A stretch of DNA of 64,000 bases from Scandinavium sp036409475 (GCF_036409475.1 NZ_JAYRCK010000025.1:1-64000), one strand, 5' to 3'. Positions 30,511-39,909 are shown, numbered from the stretch's first letter. The notes: a model not told the origin generated them from the letters alone. A program made the numbers and translations.

Positions 30511-31512
30511 ATGTCTTATCGAATCAGTATTCTGGATAAAAGCCCTCTGGCAGACGGTGAAACAGCGTCTCAGGCCCTGGCGCGCACATTAACGTTGGCG
30601 CAACAGGCGGAGGCGTGGGGGTATCACCGTTTATGGATAGCCGAGCATCACAATACTCAGCAACTGGCGAGCCCGTCCCCGGAAGTGGTGATTGGCTGGC
30701 TGCTGGGGCAAACCCGGCGCATTCGTATTGGGTCGGGTGGCGTGATGCTCCAGCATTACAGCCCTTACAAAGTGGCCGAAAATTTCAATCTGCTGGCGTC
30801 GCTTGCGCCGGGTCGTGTTGATTTAGGCGTCGGTAAAGCACCGGGCGGTTTGCCGCTCTCCACTCGCGCTTTGCAGCAAGGCGTGAATGCGCAGGAGAAG
30901 GGCACCTTTGCCGATCAGCTCACGCAGCTGGACCACTGGCTGGCACAAACGCGCACCGACAACCCGGACACTGTGTTGCCAACGCCAATCCCGCCTCAGC
31001 GCCCGGAAGGTTTCTTGCTCGGGGCAAGTCTCGAAAGTGCCGAACTCGCCGCGCAACTGGACTGGAACTTCGTGTTCGCGGCACACCTTAACGGTGATAA
31101 GAACCTGCTGCGCGAAGTCACCCAACGCTGGCGTTCAATCAGCCGCCGCGACGTGCTGGTTGCGGTACAGGTGATTGTGGCCGAAGACGCAGCGCAGGCG
31201 GCAAAACTGGCTTCAGGCGTTGAAGTCTGGGGCGTGCGACTGGAAAACGGTCAGCGTGTTTCGGTTGCCAGTCAGCAGCAGGCAGAAGCCTTTGCACATC
31301 AGGCGGGCAGCCCGGCGGTGGAGATTGTGCGCCGTGAATCCTCACTGATTGCCGGTACCGCGTTGCAGGTTCGCGCTCAACTTGATGCATTGCATCAATC
31401 TTACGGGGTAAATGAATTTGTCATCGACACGCCGGTGGCGGAAGGAAATGCCCGACTGGCGTCACTTCGCCTGCTGGCACAAGCGTTGAACCGTGCGGAG
31501 GTGCTGTCATGA
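30511..31512 (+). CDS. Luciferase-like FMN monooxygenase, CmoO/YtmO-like
   Basis: A 333-residue bacterial-luciferase-family protein. MSYRISILDKSPLADGETA and the FMN/TIM-barrel landmarks WIAEHHNTQ, RIRIGSGGVMLQHYSPYKVAE and LAPGRVDLGVGKAPGG are typical of the group that includes Bacillus YtmO (CmoO). Beside an M20 deacetylase, a second NtaA-type monooxygenase fragment, a GNAT enzyme and a polar amino acid transporter, it fits S-alkylcysteine breakdown as a sulfur source. It overlaps the next gene by 4 bp. Confidence 0.85.
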   Translation: MSYRISILDKSPLADGETASQALARTLTLAQQAEAWGYHRLWIAEHHNTQQLASPSPEVVIGWLLGQTRRIRIGSGGVMLQHYSPYKVAENFNLLASLAPGRVDLGVGKAPGGLPLSTRALQQGVNAQEKGTFADQLTQLDHWLAQTRTDNPDTVLPTPIPPQRPEGFLLGASLESAELAAQLDWNFVFAAHLNGDKNLLREVTQRWRSISRRDVLVAVQVIVAEDAAQAAKLASGVEVWGVRLENGQRVSVASQQQAEAFAHQAGSPAVEIVRRESSLIAGTALQVRAQLDALHQSYGVNEFVIDTPVAEGNARLASLRLLAQALNRAEVLS

Positions 31513-32630
31513 GCTTCGATCATCAACTGATCCAGTGGCGGCGAGAACTGCACCAGTTTCCCGAGCTTTCCTTGCAGGAAGTCGCTACCACGGCACGCAT
31601 TCGCGACTGGCTGCAAACGGCAGGATTGTCATTGTTACCCTACGCGTTGAAAACCGGCGTGGTGACGGAGATTGGGCAAGGTGAAAAGCTGATTGCCCTG
31701 CGAGCCGATATCGACGCGCTGCCGATAGAAGAAACCGCTGAGGTGGCTTTTCGTTCGCAAAATGCCGGTGTGATGCACGCCTGCGGGCACGACATTCACA
31801 CCAGCGTGATGCTGGGCGCAGCGCTGCTGCTCAAGCAAAGGGAAGCAGAGCTCAACGGACGAGTACGCATCCTGTTCCAGCCTGCGGAAGAGAGCTTTGG
31901 CGGGGCCAAAACGCTGATCCGCGCCGGAGCGCTGGAAGGCGTGTCGGCTATCTTCGGCATGCATAACGAACCTGGGCTGCCAGTGGGCGCCTTTGCCACT
32001 CGCGGCGGCGCGTTCTACGCCAATGTGGATCGCTTCGTCGTGCGAGTGCACGGAAAGGGTGCCCACGCAGCCCGCCCTCATGAAGGAAAAGACGCGATTT
32101 TACTGGCGAGCCAGCTGGTCAACGCGTTGCAAAGCGTCGCCAGCCGCGATGTGAATACCCTGGATTCTGTGGTGTTGAGCGTCACCCGCATTCAGGGCGG
32201 CAATACCTGGAACGTGCTTCCGGAACACGTCGAGCTGGAAGGCACGCTGCGTACGCATCGCACTGAAGTGCAGCAGCAGGTCAAAGCGCGGGTGAGCGAA
32301 CTGGCGGCGGGATTTGCCAGCGCCTTTAACGCACAGATTGATGTTATCTGGTACGCCGGGCCGACCGCGTTGGTTAATACGCCTCACTGGGCCGATTTCG
32401 CAACGGACGTCGCCGCAGAAAATGGCTATCGCACAAGCCATGCCGATTTGCATATGGGCGGGGAAGATTTCGCGGTGTATCTGCAGCAGATCCCCGGTGC
32501 GTTTGTGAGTATCGGCAGCGCCAGTGAATTTGGCTTACACCATCCGGCCTTTAATCCGGATGAAGCGCTGATTGGCCCGGCGGCTCGTTATTTTGCGGCG
32601 CTGGCGGAAAAAGCCTTACACACCATTTGA
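31509..32630 (+). CDS. M20-family amidohydrolase (N-acyl amino acid deacetylase)
   Basis: A 373-residue di-metal peptidase of the M20D subfamily (hippurate hydrolase/IAA-amino acid hydrolase/SndA type). Metal-binding and catalytic motifs are visible: MHACGHDIHTS, then EESFGGAKTL with the catalytic Glu, and LHMGGEDFAVYLQ near the C-terminus. The dimerisation domain lies at about 180-290. In the Bacillus ytmI operon the equivalent enzyme (SndA) removes acetyl from oxidised N-acetyl-S-alkylcysteine. Translationally coupled to the preceding monooxygenase. Confidence 0.88.
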   Translation: MSFDHQLIQWRRELHQFPELSLQEVATTARIRDWLQTAGLSLLPYALKTGVVTEIGQGEKLIALRADIDALPIEETAEVAFRSQNAGVMHACGHDIHTSVMLGAALLLKQREAELNGRVRILFQPAEESFGGAKTLIRAGALEGVSAIFGMHNEPGLPVGAFATRGGAFYANVDRFVVRVHGKGAHAARPHEGKDAILLASQLVNALQSVASRDVNTLDSVVLSVTRIQGGNTWNVLPEHVELEGTLRTHRTEVQQQVKARVSELAAGFASAFNAQIDVIWYAGPTALVNTPHWADFATDVAAENGYRTSHADLHMGGEDFAVYLQQIPGAFVSIGSASEFGLHHPAFNPDEALIGPAARYFAALAEKALHTI

Positions 32631-32672
32631 TCGCACACGAACAGATTATTACCGACAGGGTAAGGGGTAGTT

Positions 32673-32778
32673 ATGTCTACAGAACGGCAATTGCGCCTGG
32701 GCACCATATTGCAGGGTGCGTCCGGAAATATGTCAGCCTGGCGTCATCCTGTGGCGCAGGCCGATGCCAGTATTAATA
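32673..32778 (+). pseudogene. NtaA/CmoJ-type monooxygenase, 5' fragment cut by transposon
   Basis: A good ribosome-binding site (AAGGGGTAG) precedes MSTERQLRLGTILQGASGNM, then SAWRHPVAQADASIN, the unmistakable start of nitrilotriacetate/DszA-like flavin monooxygenases. The frame then leaves the gene at about 32778, where truncated Tn3 tnpA begins on the other strand, and stops two codons later. The remaining 400 or so codons are absent from the window. It was the third gene of the locus, related to CmoJ (YtnJ). Confidence 0.78.
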
Positions 32779-34165
32779 GTGAATAACCAGCACGTTGAAT
32801 CCGGCCCTCCGTATCGTACACAAGGCGTTTCCAGGGGCCAGTAATAATGTGTTCAGGTGCATCATTGAGAAGACGTTTTTTCGAGCCGTTCAGTTCGGTC
32901 AGATAATGGATGGCGGCCAACGTATGTTCACCGGCTGGCGCAGCGCGAAAATGCAGGTTACGCAGTACCGCCGGAAGAAAACGTTTCACTCGACCATACT
33001 GCTCCACCATTTCTTCCTGGAAATTGCTGTTATGAGGCCGGGCCAGCTCGTGAACCTTGCTGACGGATTCTGCCAGTCTGCTTTTTGATACGCTGCTAAA
33101 TATGGCCTGCCTCAATTCAGCATCATCAGCCTGCTCATCCAGTAACAATGAACATGCCTGAGCCAGTAACAGCGCTGCCCGGTCAAGATCTTTCAGCGTC
33201 CTGAGCCGTTTTTTCTGCCCTATTTTCTTCGCATCACGGGTTATGTCCAGTATCAGCATATCGAGCACATCAACGGCTTCATCCAGCGCTGTTGTTTCAT
33301 GCGCTTTCACAAATGCGGTGAGGACGGCCAGCTTTCTCTGCTGTGGCATGCGCGCGATGTATTTTACCGACGCCATACCCGCATAGCGGGCCAGATTGCG
33401 CAGTTGTATGGCAGGCATCCCAGTAAAATTCAGACGGGAAAACTCAAGGCTTCGTAGCCGGGTATATCGCTCCAGCGCTTCAATAAACGCCGGACCACTG
33501 ACAGTGACCGGTCCCTTTTTCAGTTGTTCCAGTGGCGAAATCCGCAGCCCTTCTGGAATGTCCAGCAACTCTGTCACGCGGGCGGTCTGCCAACTGTCCG
33601 GCAGTGCGGCTAACTTTTTCCAGAGCCGCTGATTTGCCCGTTCGCGAATTTCACTGACGAGACGTACAAGTGTGGTTGCTCCGGGCAGCAGTACCTTATT
33701 CTGAAGCAGCCACGCGGTGGCAAAATCAAACATCAGACCGGGGCGCTCATTGCTGAGCCATGCGCGGGTGTACAGCAGGCGCTTCAGGCGGAAAGACCAC
33801 GGGAAATCGCCAAATTCATGATAGCCGTAATATTCCTTAATTAACGCAGTATGCTCTCTGAGGGTGGTGTCTCGTTCTGCATAGCGGGAGAGGACTTCCG
33901 GACGGCGTATATTAAGCTGTACGGCGACAAAATGCTGAACACCCGGCAGAACCTGGGTTAAATCCGTCAGAAAGGTCCCCAAAAAACGGGCTGTGGTAAG
34001 CTGAAGTGCTATTCCCAGCCGGTTATGTTTTCCTCGCCGCTGATTAATGAAAGCAAGATCCCGTTCGTCAAGATGAAAATAGCGCGCCAGCTGCACATCA
34101 TTGGGCTCTGCAACGTAACAACCGTAATTATGTTCCTGCTCAGTGGTCAGAAAATCGACGGGCAT
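32779..34165 (-). pseudogene. tnpA: Tn3-subfamily tnpA, 3' half deleted
   Basis: About 460 N-terminal residues of a Tn3-type transposase, starting MPVDFLTTEQEHNYGCYVAE after GGGAGGCTTGT, with the N-terminal DUF4158 region (DLAFINQRRGKHNRLGIALQ) and later RARKLAVL-like helices. It ends at IQRAGYSL, where the frame runs into the broken monooxygenase gene. The whole DDE catalytic domain is missing. It is a different lineage from the transposase at 5466-8453. Confidence 0.9.
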
Positions 34166-34207
34166 ACAAGCCTCCCTGCCTGACGGTCATTTGTTAACAT
34201 TTTATTA

Positions 34208-34325
34208 ACCGTCCGAAATATTATAAATTATCAGACATGTGAAAACAGTGTCGTTTTTGTGTCTATTAAATCGTTTTTTTGTTATAACAGACACAAGTTG
34301 TCCGATATTTGATTTAGGATACATT
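34208..34325. promoter_or_regulatory. Tn3-type res site between tnpA and tnpR
   Basis: 34210-34237 (CGTCCGAAATATTATAAATT then ATCAGACA) is nearly the same as subsite I of the Tn3 res site. A second site rich in TGTC/GACAC lies around 34247-34295, and TGTCCGATATTTGATTTAGG at about 34299 fits subsite III next to tnpR. It is the crossover point for cointegrate resolution and the divergent promoter region. Confidence 0.8.
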
Positions 34326-34328
34326 TTT

Positions 34329-34886
34329 ATGCGACTTTTTGGTTACGCACGGGTATCAACCAGTCAGCAGTCGCTCGATATTCAAATCCGGGCGCTCAAA
34401 GATGCGGGCGTGAAAGCAAACCGTATCTTCACCGATAAGGCATCCGGCAGTTCAGTCGATCGCCCTGGGCTTGATCTGCTGCGCATGAAGGTGGAGGAAG
34501 GGGATGCCATTCTGGTGAAGAAGCTCGACCGTCTTGGCCGGGATACCGCCGATATGATCCAGCTGATAAAGGAATTCGATGCCCAGGGAGTTGCCATTCG
34601 TTTCATTGACGATGGGATCAGCACCGATGGAGATATGGGCAAAATGGTGGTCACTATACTGTCTGCTGTCGCTCAGGCTGAGCGAAGTAGAATTTTGGAA
34701 CGGACCAATGAAGGTCGGCAGGAAGCGAAGCTGAAAGGTATCCGGTTTGGACGCAGGCGCACTATCGACAGAAACAGCGTGCTGGCGCTTCATCACGGCG
34801 GAACGGGGGCCACGGCGATAGCCCGGCAGCTCGGCATTGCCCGTTCCACGGTGTATAAAATTCTTGAGGACAGGAAGTCAGCTTAG
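34329..34886 (+). CDS. tnpR: Tn3-type resolvase TnpR
   Basis: A 185-residue serine resolvase, the same length as Tn3 TnpR, starting MRLFGYARVSTSQQSLDIQI (catalytic Ser10). Conserved features include KKLDRLGRDTADM, the E-helix (MVVTILSAVAQAERSRILER) and a C-terminal helix-turn-helix GTGATAIARQLGIARSTVYK. ATG 34329 is chosen by homology; an upstream ATG at 34239 lies inside the res site. A diverged copy of its 3' half is present at 37922-38241. Confidence 0.93.
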   Translation: MRLFGYARVSTSQQSLDIQIRALKDAGVKANRIFTDKASGSSVDRPGLDLLRMKVEEGDAILVKKLDRLGRDTADMIQLIKEFDAQGVAIRFIDDGISTDGDMGKMVVTILSAVAQAERSRILERTNEGRQEAKLKGIRFGRRRTIDRNSVLALHHGGTGATAIARQLGIARSTVYKILEDRKSA

Positions 34887-34977
34887 AGCATCAGGAAGTC
34901 ACCATTAAATTTTGGTTAAGTAATGCCATCTGGTTACTATAGGTAATTAACCACAGCAAACAGAAGGATTTGAGCGC

Positions 34978-37053
34978 ATGACCGCCACGGCAGACAATAC
35001 CACCGTGACCTGTCTCAGTCACAAAATGAAGTACAAAGAGGTCCCCTGCGGTAAGCAACTGAAGCACTGGCTGGAGCTGCAGTTTGTGGACGAGGACAAC
35101 CACCCGGTATCCGGGATGAAGGTACAACTGGAATACCATCCGCTGGCCTCGGCGGCGGAACTGGCGCTGTGGGCCAGGGGCGGTCACACGCAGTTTGATC
35201 CCACGCCGCCACCGAATCCGCCCGCCGGTATTACCGACAGTCAGGGACTGGTAAGGTTCGATGACCTGTACTGGATAGCGGTAAACGTGAAAACTGATGG
35301 GCAGCAGCTGGCTGACATCATGGAACAGCGTCCACTGGGCATCCGGCGTAACCCGAACAGCCAGCCGGTGAGCGGAAACGCCTTTCGCCGGGAAACGCGG
35401 GACAAAAACTGGCGCACGGATGTGCAGGAGAAGGCGGAGGCCGCCGGGTACCGGCATCACTATGTGACCATAGGGGAGCTGTGCGACCGGTTGCCGGAGA
35501 TGCCGGGCTGGGATACGCCTGAGCCTCCGGTGTTCCATTTTCCGCCGGGAAAGACGCTGAAAGGGACGGAAATCAGTCGGGATGCGCTGGAGCAGCGCCA
35601 CGTTATCGAAATCTGCCCATTCCGGGCGTGGGTGCTGCCCCTGCACGACACGAAGGACTATGACCTGGCGAATGCGCTAAACCTCGGCATCATGGCCGAT
35701 CTGGTGTATGCCGCCGAGGCGAATAATCCGACCATCGATTATTTTTTCCGGCAGAAGTGTCAGGATCTGTCCTGCCTCCCGCAACTTGCGGAATACCCTA
35801 ATTATTTTCACACACTGGCGGTGGATGTGCCGTTCCGCGACCGCTACCTGCCACCTGCCTACATGAACACCGGGGAGGGGGACACGGGAGAAGGTGATAC
35901 CCGCCTGTTTACGGTGGAATCTGCCTCGCACGTGCTGGTCGCCTGGTGTGGTACCGACAGTCTGCTGAATGTCCTGACTGATTTGTCCTTTGCTCCGAAG
36001 CAGTGTCTGCCGGAGCTGGCCGGAGCGGGAAGCGTTCACGGCGGTTTTCTGGAAGCCTATCAGCTGGCAAAGAGGAAGTTTGGGGATAAGTTGGATGCAG
36101 TTAATAAATCTCTGGAAGAAAGTGGCGGCGCGAAAAAACTATTTGTCTGCGGCCACAGTCTGGGCGGGGCGCTGGCACTGCTTTATTCTGCCGAAATGAA
36201 AGCCTTTAACCCCGTACTGCACACCTATGGGATGCCCCGGGCCTTCACCCGCGCGGCGATCGCGTCTCTGGGTAGCATCACACACTACCGGCATGTCAAC
36301 GACAATGACACGATCACACAGATCCCGCCGAATGCCGATCTCGATAATGAGTTTTACAGAACGTGGGGGCCTCTGGGTGACAAGCTGGGATTTGACTGGT
36401 CACTGACCACGGCTGCCGGACTCAGCGTGGCCGTGAGAGACCTAACGTACCAGTCAACAGGGCTTTCGGAGAAAAAAGACCCATATTGGCATCACGGTAA
36501 CACGGTGATTTTTTTCCGGGCGCAGCAGTGCGCGATGCGGGCCGCCAGTCCGTACCAGAAAAGCCTGGTCGACGGGCAGGCCTACTCAAAACATTTTGTG
36601 GCCACCAAGCTGTATGTGGTGCCGTCCCTGAATGAAGAGTGCCTGAAATCCACCGGTGAACATCAGGCCTCATTTATCCAGTGCCTGAACCCGGCCAGCC
36701 TGGCAAAGACCTTTCCGCAGAATACTAACCCGGCCCTGAACGGTATCGGAACCGATCCCCGCAGTCACTCGATGGCACACCGTTACCTGCCCTATATTCA
36801 CAATCAGGTGCTGGAACTGGCCGATCCGGTCCGCGATATGAACCGGAAAGAGATGCGAGTCATGTTCCGGGAAGAGGTTGAGAAAGGCGCAGCCTACAGC
36901 AATCCGGATGAGGTTGAACGTAACCGCGAGTTTCTGGCGCTGCAGGATATGCTGCCAGTGGCGCTGAGGCGAACACAGGCGGAAGAAACAGGAAAAAATG
37001 CCCTGCTGCGTTTTGCGGCCGTAACGGAGGAAGAAGTTGAACTCTCTCAGTAA
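34978..37053 (+). CDS. Class 3 lipase, probable type VI secretion effector (Tle)
   Basis: A 691-residue protein. Residues about 1-105 form a beta-rich Ig-like domain (LELQFVDEDNHPVSGMKVQL ... ITDSQGLVRFDDL), as in other secreted effectors. The class 3 lipase domain follows (about 250-510) with VAWCGTDS, the nucleophile elbow GHSLGG (Ser394), the acid probably Asp442/Asp444 in HVNDNDTITQIP, and His505/506 in YWHHGNT. There is no Sec signal peptide, which fits delivery by a type VI system. The overlapping downstream gene encodes a lipoprotein, the classic Tle-Tli arrangement known from Enterobacter cloacae and others. No VgrG or PAAR gene is nearby. It sits where Tn3 carries its beta-lactamase. 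Confidence 0.8.
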   Translation: MTATADNTTVTCLSHKMKYKEVPCGKQLKHWLELQFVDEDNHPVSGMKVQLEYHPLASAAELALWARGGHTQFDPTPPPNPPAGITDSQGLVRFDDLYWIAVNVKTDGQQLADIMEQRPLGIRRNPNSQPVSGNAFRRETRDKNWRTDVQEKAEAAGYRHHYVTIGELCDRLPEMPGWDTPEPPVFHFPPGKTLKGTEISRDALEQRHVIEICPFRAWVLPLHDTKDYDLANALNLGIMADLVYAAEANNPTIDYFFRQKCQDLSCLPQLAEYPNYFHTLAVDVPFRDRYLPPAYMNTGEGDTGEGDTRLFTVESASHVLVAWCGTDSLLNVLTDLSFAPKQCLPELAGAGSVHGGFLEAYQLAKRKFGDKLDAVNKSLEESGGAKKLFVCGHSLGGALALLYSAEMKAFNPVLHTYGMPRAFTRAAIASLGSITHYRHVNDNDTITQIPPNADLDNEFYRTWGPLGDKLGFDWSLTTAAGLSVAVRDLTYQSTGLSEKKDPYWHHGNTVIFFRAQQCAMRAASPYQKSLVDGQAYSKHFVATKLYVVPSLNEECLKSTGEHQASFIQCLNPASLAKTFPQNTNPALNGIGTDPRSHSMAHRYLPYIHNQVLELADPVRDMNRKEMRVMFREEVEKGAAYSNPDEVERNREFLALQDMLPVALRRTQAEETGKNALLRFAAVTEEEVELSQ

Positions 37054-37810
37054 AACCGCCTTCGTTGCATGCGCAGCGACGCTGCTTTTCGGGTGTGATA
37101 ACCGTCCTGATAAGACACTTTCTCCCCCGGAGGGGGCAAAGTGGGTGGACGTCACTTTCCGGGTCCCTGAGGGGATCTCGCTGCAGCCCGCTGAGCTGCT
37201 GTACCGTTCAGCGCAGTGCAAATCTGTCCGCTATAACTCAAGTAATGAACCGCATGATATACCGGGCTATAACGATGTTGGGCGGCCATTCGGTGTGCCT
37301 GATGGCAATAATGTCCGGCGTCTGCGAGTTGCCGTGGACGGCGGCGGCCCGTGCCAGTGGCAGTTGAACTCGCTGATGGTGAGCTTCAGGATCGCGGACG
37401 ATATTCCTTTGGTGAAGGGGAAAGAGGTTATCGATACCAGTTATATCTTCGATTTCGGGGATTACGGCCTCAGTGACGGTTACGGGGCTGGACGGGCTAG
37501 AGCATTCAGCGGGGAGAGACTGGAAATTAAGACAGACTTTTTCCCTATGACATATATTAGTCACATGCTTAACAAGACTACGCTGAAACTTTTTGGTGGG
37601 GATACGGATTCCGAAAAGTGGAGTCGACGTTATCAACTCAAAAATACGGCATTTATAGCAATAGATCCGATGTTTCATGCCCAAAAAAGCGTGTCAATTG
37701 AGGCTGATAAAAAACGAGGGGTCGGGATGGTTATAACCTATCCGGGAGGAGATGAAGAGCATGTTCGGAAGGTTAACCCCGATTATCAAAGATTATTGTT
37801 GTTGAAATAA
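37037..37810 (+). CDS. Lipoprotein, probable immunity protein (Tli) to the lipase
   Basis: A 257-residue predicted lipoprotein. A TTG start at 37037 lies inside the end of the lipase gene, 6 bases after a perfect GGAGG. The signal peptide is MNSLSKTAFVACAATLLFGC with the lipid-modified Cys20; Asp at +2 predicts retention on the inner membrane facing the periplasm. That is where immunity against a periplasmically delivered phospholipase is needed. The mature part is beta-rich and of unknown fold. The role is inferred from gene order and localisation. A terminator follows within 12 bp. Confidence 0.78.
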   Translation: MNSLSKTAFVACAATLLFGCDNRPDKTLSPPEGAKWVDVTFRVPEGISLQPAELLYRSAQCKSVRYNSSNEPHDIPGYNDVGRPFGVPDGNNVRRLRVAVDGGGPCQWQLNSLMVSFRIADDIPLVKGKEVIDTSYIFDFGDYGLSDGYGAGRARAFSGERLEIKTDFFPMTYISHMLNKTTLKLFGGDTDSEKWSRRYQLKNTAFIAIDPMFHAQKSVSIEADKKRGVGMVITYPGGDEEHVRKVNPDYQRLLLLK

Positions 37811-37821
37811 ATAATCAGCTG

Positions 37822-37846
37822 AAAGGATCTCCTTGAGATCCTTTTT
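37822..37846 (+). terminator. Rho-independent terminator after the immunity gene
   Basis: AAGGATCTC / GAGATCCTT with a CTT loop and a T run. The hairpin resembles one near ColE1-type origins. Confidence 0.82.
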
Positions 37847-37883
37847 GGGCTCGTAGTCTTTTGTAATCGCATTACCAAAATCC

Positions 37884-37921
37884 CTTAACGTGAGTTTTCG
37901 TTCCACTGAGCATCAGACCCC
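37884..37921 (-). repeat. Tn3 38-bp terminal inverted repeat (right end, cassette 1)
   Basis: CTTAACGTGAGTTTTCGTTC ... CAGACCCC is the Tn3 terminal repeat with a single substitution as far as I recall the reference. It ends the resolvase-lipase-immunity cassette and abuts a truncated resolvase gene. Confidence 0.9.
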
Positions 37922-38241
37922 TAAAAGAATTCGATGCTCATGGAGTGGCTGTCCGATTTATTGATGACGGGATCAGCACCGACGGGGAAATGGGCAAAAT
38001 GGTGGTGACTATCCTGTCTGCCGTTGCACAAGCTGAACGCAGGAGAATATTGGATCGTACAAATGAAGGCAGACTGGAAGCAAAGCTGAAAGGTATCAAA
38101 TTTGGCCGCAAAAGATCTGTAGACAGGCTTAATGTGCTGTCGTTTCATCAGGCAGGAACTGGAGCAACGGAAATAGCTCGTCAGCTCAATATTGCTCGCT
38201 CCACAGTATATAAAATACTGGAAGATGAGAAGGTTGAATAG
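37922..38241 (+). pseudogene. tnpR: Second tnpR, 3' fragment
   Basis: Directly after the Tn3 end repeat the frame reads KEFDAHGVAVRFIDDGISTD and continues to the normal resolvase C-terminus (IARSTVYKILEDEKVE). It is about 80% identical to residues 79-185 of the intact TnpR upstream. The N-terminal half with the catalytic serine is missing, so the product would be inactive. The junction shows that one Tn3-type element inserted into, or recombined within, the resolvase gene of another. Confidence 0.9.
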
Positions 38242-38278
38242 CATTCGCTAATCTATAAAATTATTGAAAGGATACATC

Positions 38279-39799
38279 ATGGATACAGGTAAACAACTGA
38301 GACTGAATATTTTAGTTAAAAGTGCCGAAGATAATATTATTAATTACTTTAATAAACACCATTGGGATTGTGAAGTTACTGGCTCTTATCCACATGGGGA
38401 ATATGTAATTATTAAAGTGAGTAAAGGACGTGTTAATTACAGTTTGGCCTTGCTTTACTCATGTGCAACTGACAATTCCGTTTATAAAAACTTGGATGCG
38501 CTAGTCGACCTAATCGTCTTAAATGGAGATTTTTACCATCTTGAGTCTTATGCGTATGGGATATCAACAGATGTTATTGAACTTAAATCACTACAAACTT
38601 ATATCATCAAATGGAATACGTCAGCCTCTGATGGTAAGTTATCACTTGGCGGTCAAGATATTCCTTCGTTTAAACCTAAAGAATTTACAAATCATATCCA
38701 GTCTGAGCAACCGATAAATCAAATCTGGAGCCGAATTAAACAATTCAGAACTATGGGATTAGCCGAAAAATTAATACAACAGCGTTGTAATCATTTTGGG
38801 ACTCAGCTTGAATATGACGTTATCAAAGCCAAAGCATTAGGTCTGGCATTTTGCATACAAAATGCTTGTGATTACTTTGAGGCAGCCAGCAAACAAAAAT
38901 TAAATCAGAGAGTTGTAAGTCTTTACTACGGTGCGATAGCGCTAGCATCTGCGGAAATGTTAGCGTCTCCTAAGGGGCCTACGTCTTTGCAAGAAGTTGA
39001 AGATATGACAAAATTTGGGCATGGGTTGTTCACATTTGATTCAGTTAGTGACAATCCTTTTGAAGGGTTTGTCGTTGGTGTCCTATCAAACGGTTTTTTT
39101 TGTAAATGGATGGATTTTCTTGGTTGCGATGTTACCTTATACCCTAGTAAAAAACCGCGTAAAGAAACAGATATAGATTTATCAAATGAGCATGTAATAA
39201 CGTTAATTGAATTATTTTCGCACATACCTGAGCTCGAAGAGCTTCTTAGAATGGTATCAGACACATCTATTAATTGGCTTACATTTCGTTATGATTCAGA
39301 TGCAAATGGATCGTTTCGTTTTAACACTGAAAGGAAGCGAGATTCTTACGTTTCAATTAATGATATATCCTGCTCAAAAACCATTGATGATATTGCAAAG
39401 TTAGACCTCCCTATTGAACAAATAGAATATATACAATCAGAACATCCTGGGTTACATTTTAAAGCTTTAGTTAGGCATCCTAATGATGAGTTCTGGCACG
39501 GAGTTATAAAACAACATCATAGCCCATTCACTGAGTCTAGCTATATCATACCAATATTCGGTGGGGTTTCTGAGTATAGATGCATTACAACCGTTATTTT
39601 ATATGCATTGTCAATATTAGTTCGGTATCGTCCGAGTATATGGCGGGAAGTTGCATCTGGAAAATATGAGGATTATCTAGCTCTCACAGATGAATTTTTA
39701 TCTGTATTTGAAAGATTAGCCCCGGAAAAATTTCTTGAGGCTTTATTGGATTCAAAGGTTAGGGTAGTTCAGTCAGGATCTATGTTTGCTCACATATAA
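38279..39799 (+). CDS. AT-rich YaaC-like protein, cargo of cassette 2
   Basis: A 506-residue cytoplasmic protein starting MDTGKQLRLNILVKSAEDNI after AAAGGATACATC. Residues about 1-110 look like a small alpha/beta domain (EYVIIKVSKGRVNYSLALLY) that could be nuclease-like, though no catalytic motif is certain. The rest resembles YaaC-family proteins, with a helical core including VVSLYYGAIALASAEMLAS and LQEVEDMTKFGHGLF. The gene is far more AT-rich than its neighbours, a mark of transfer. Function unknown; its place as transposon cargo makes a defence or competition role plausible but unproven. Confidence 0.65.
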   Translation: MDTGKQLRLNILVKSAEDNIINYFNKHHWDCEVTGSYPHGEYVIIKVSKGRVNYSLALLYSCATDNSVYKNLDALVDLIVLNGDFYHLESYAYGISTDVIELKSLQTYIIKWNTSASDGKLSLGGQDIPSFKPKEFTNHIQSEQPINQIWSRIKQFRTMGLAEKLIQQRCNHFGTQLEYDVIKAKALGLAFCIQNACDYFEAASKQKLNQRVVSLYYGAIALASAEMLASPKGPTSLQEVEDMTKFGHGLFTFDSVSDNPFEGFVVGVLSNGFFCKWMDFLGCDVTLYPSKKPRKETDIDLSNEHVITLIELFSHIPELEELLRMVSDTSINWLTFRYDSDANGSFRFNTERKRDSYVSINDISCSKTIDDIAKLDLPIEQIEYIQSEHPGLHFKALVRHPNDEFWHGVIKQHHSPFTESSYIIPIFGGVSEYRCITTVILYALSILVRYRPSIWREVASGKYEDYLALTDEFLSVFERLAPEKFLEALLDSKVRVVQSGSMFAHI

Positions 39800-39909
39800 A
39801 ATCATTTAGCAATAAGAAAGCTGGCCGACGGTCGCCTGGATAAATGGGTTATCGTCGTCAGATCCTTCTCCACTATGTATGCAAGGCTGTCGTGTTTCGG
39901 AATAAGAAT

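Noticed and set aside
37811..37921. Possible ColE1/pMB1-type plasmid origin
   Set aside because: The match is to the 38-bp Tn3 end repeat, which adjoins the origin in common vectors, and to a terminator hairpin of similar sequence. No RNAI/RNAII region follows.
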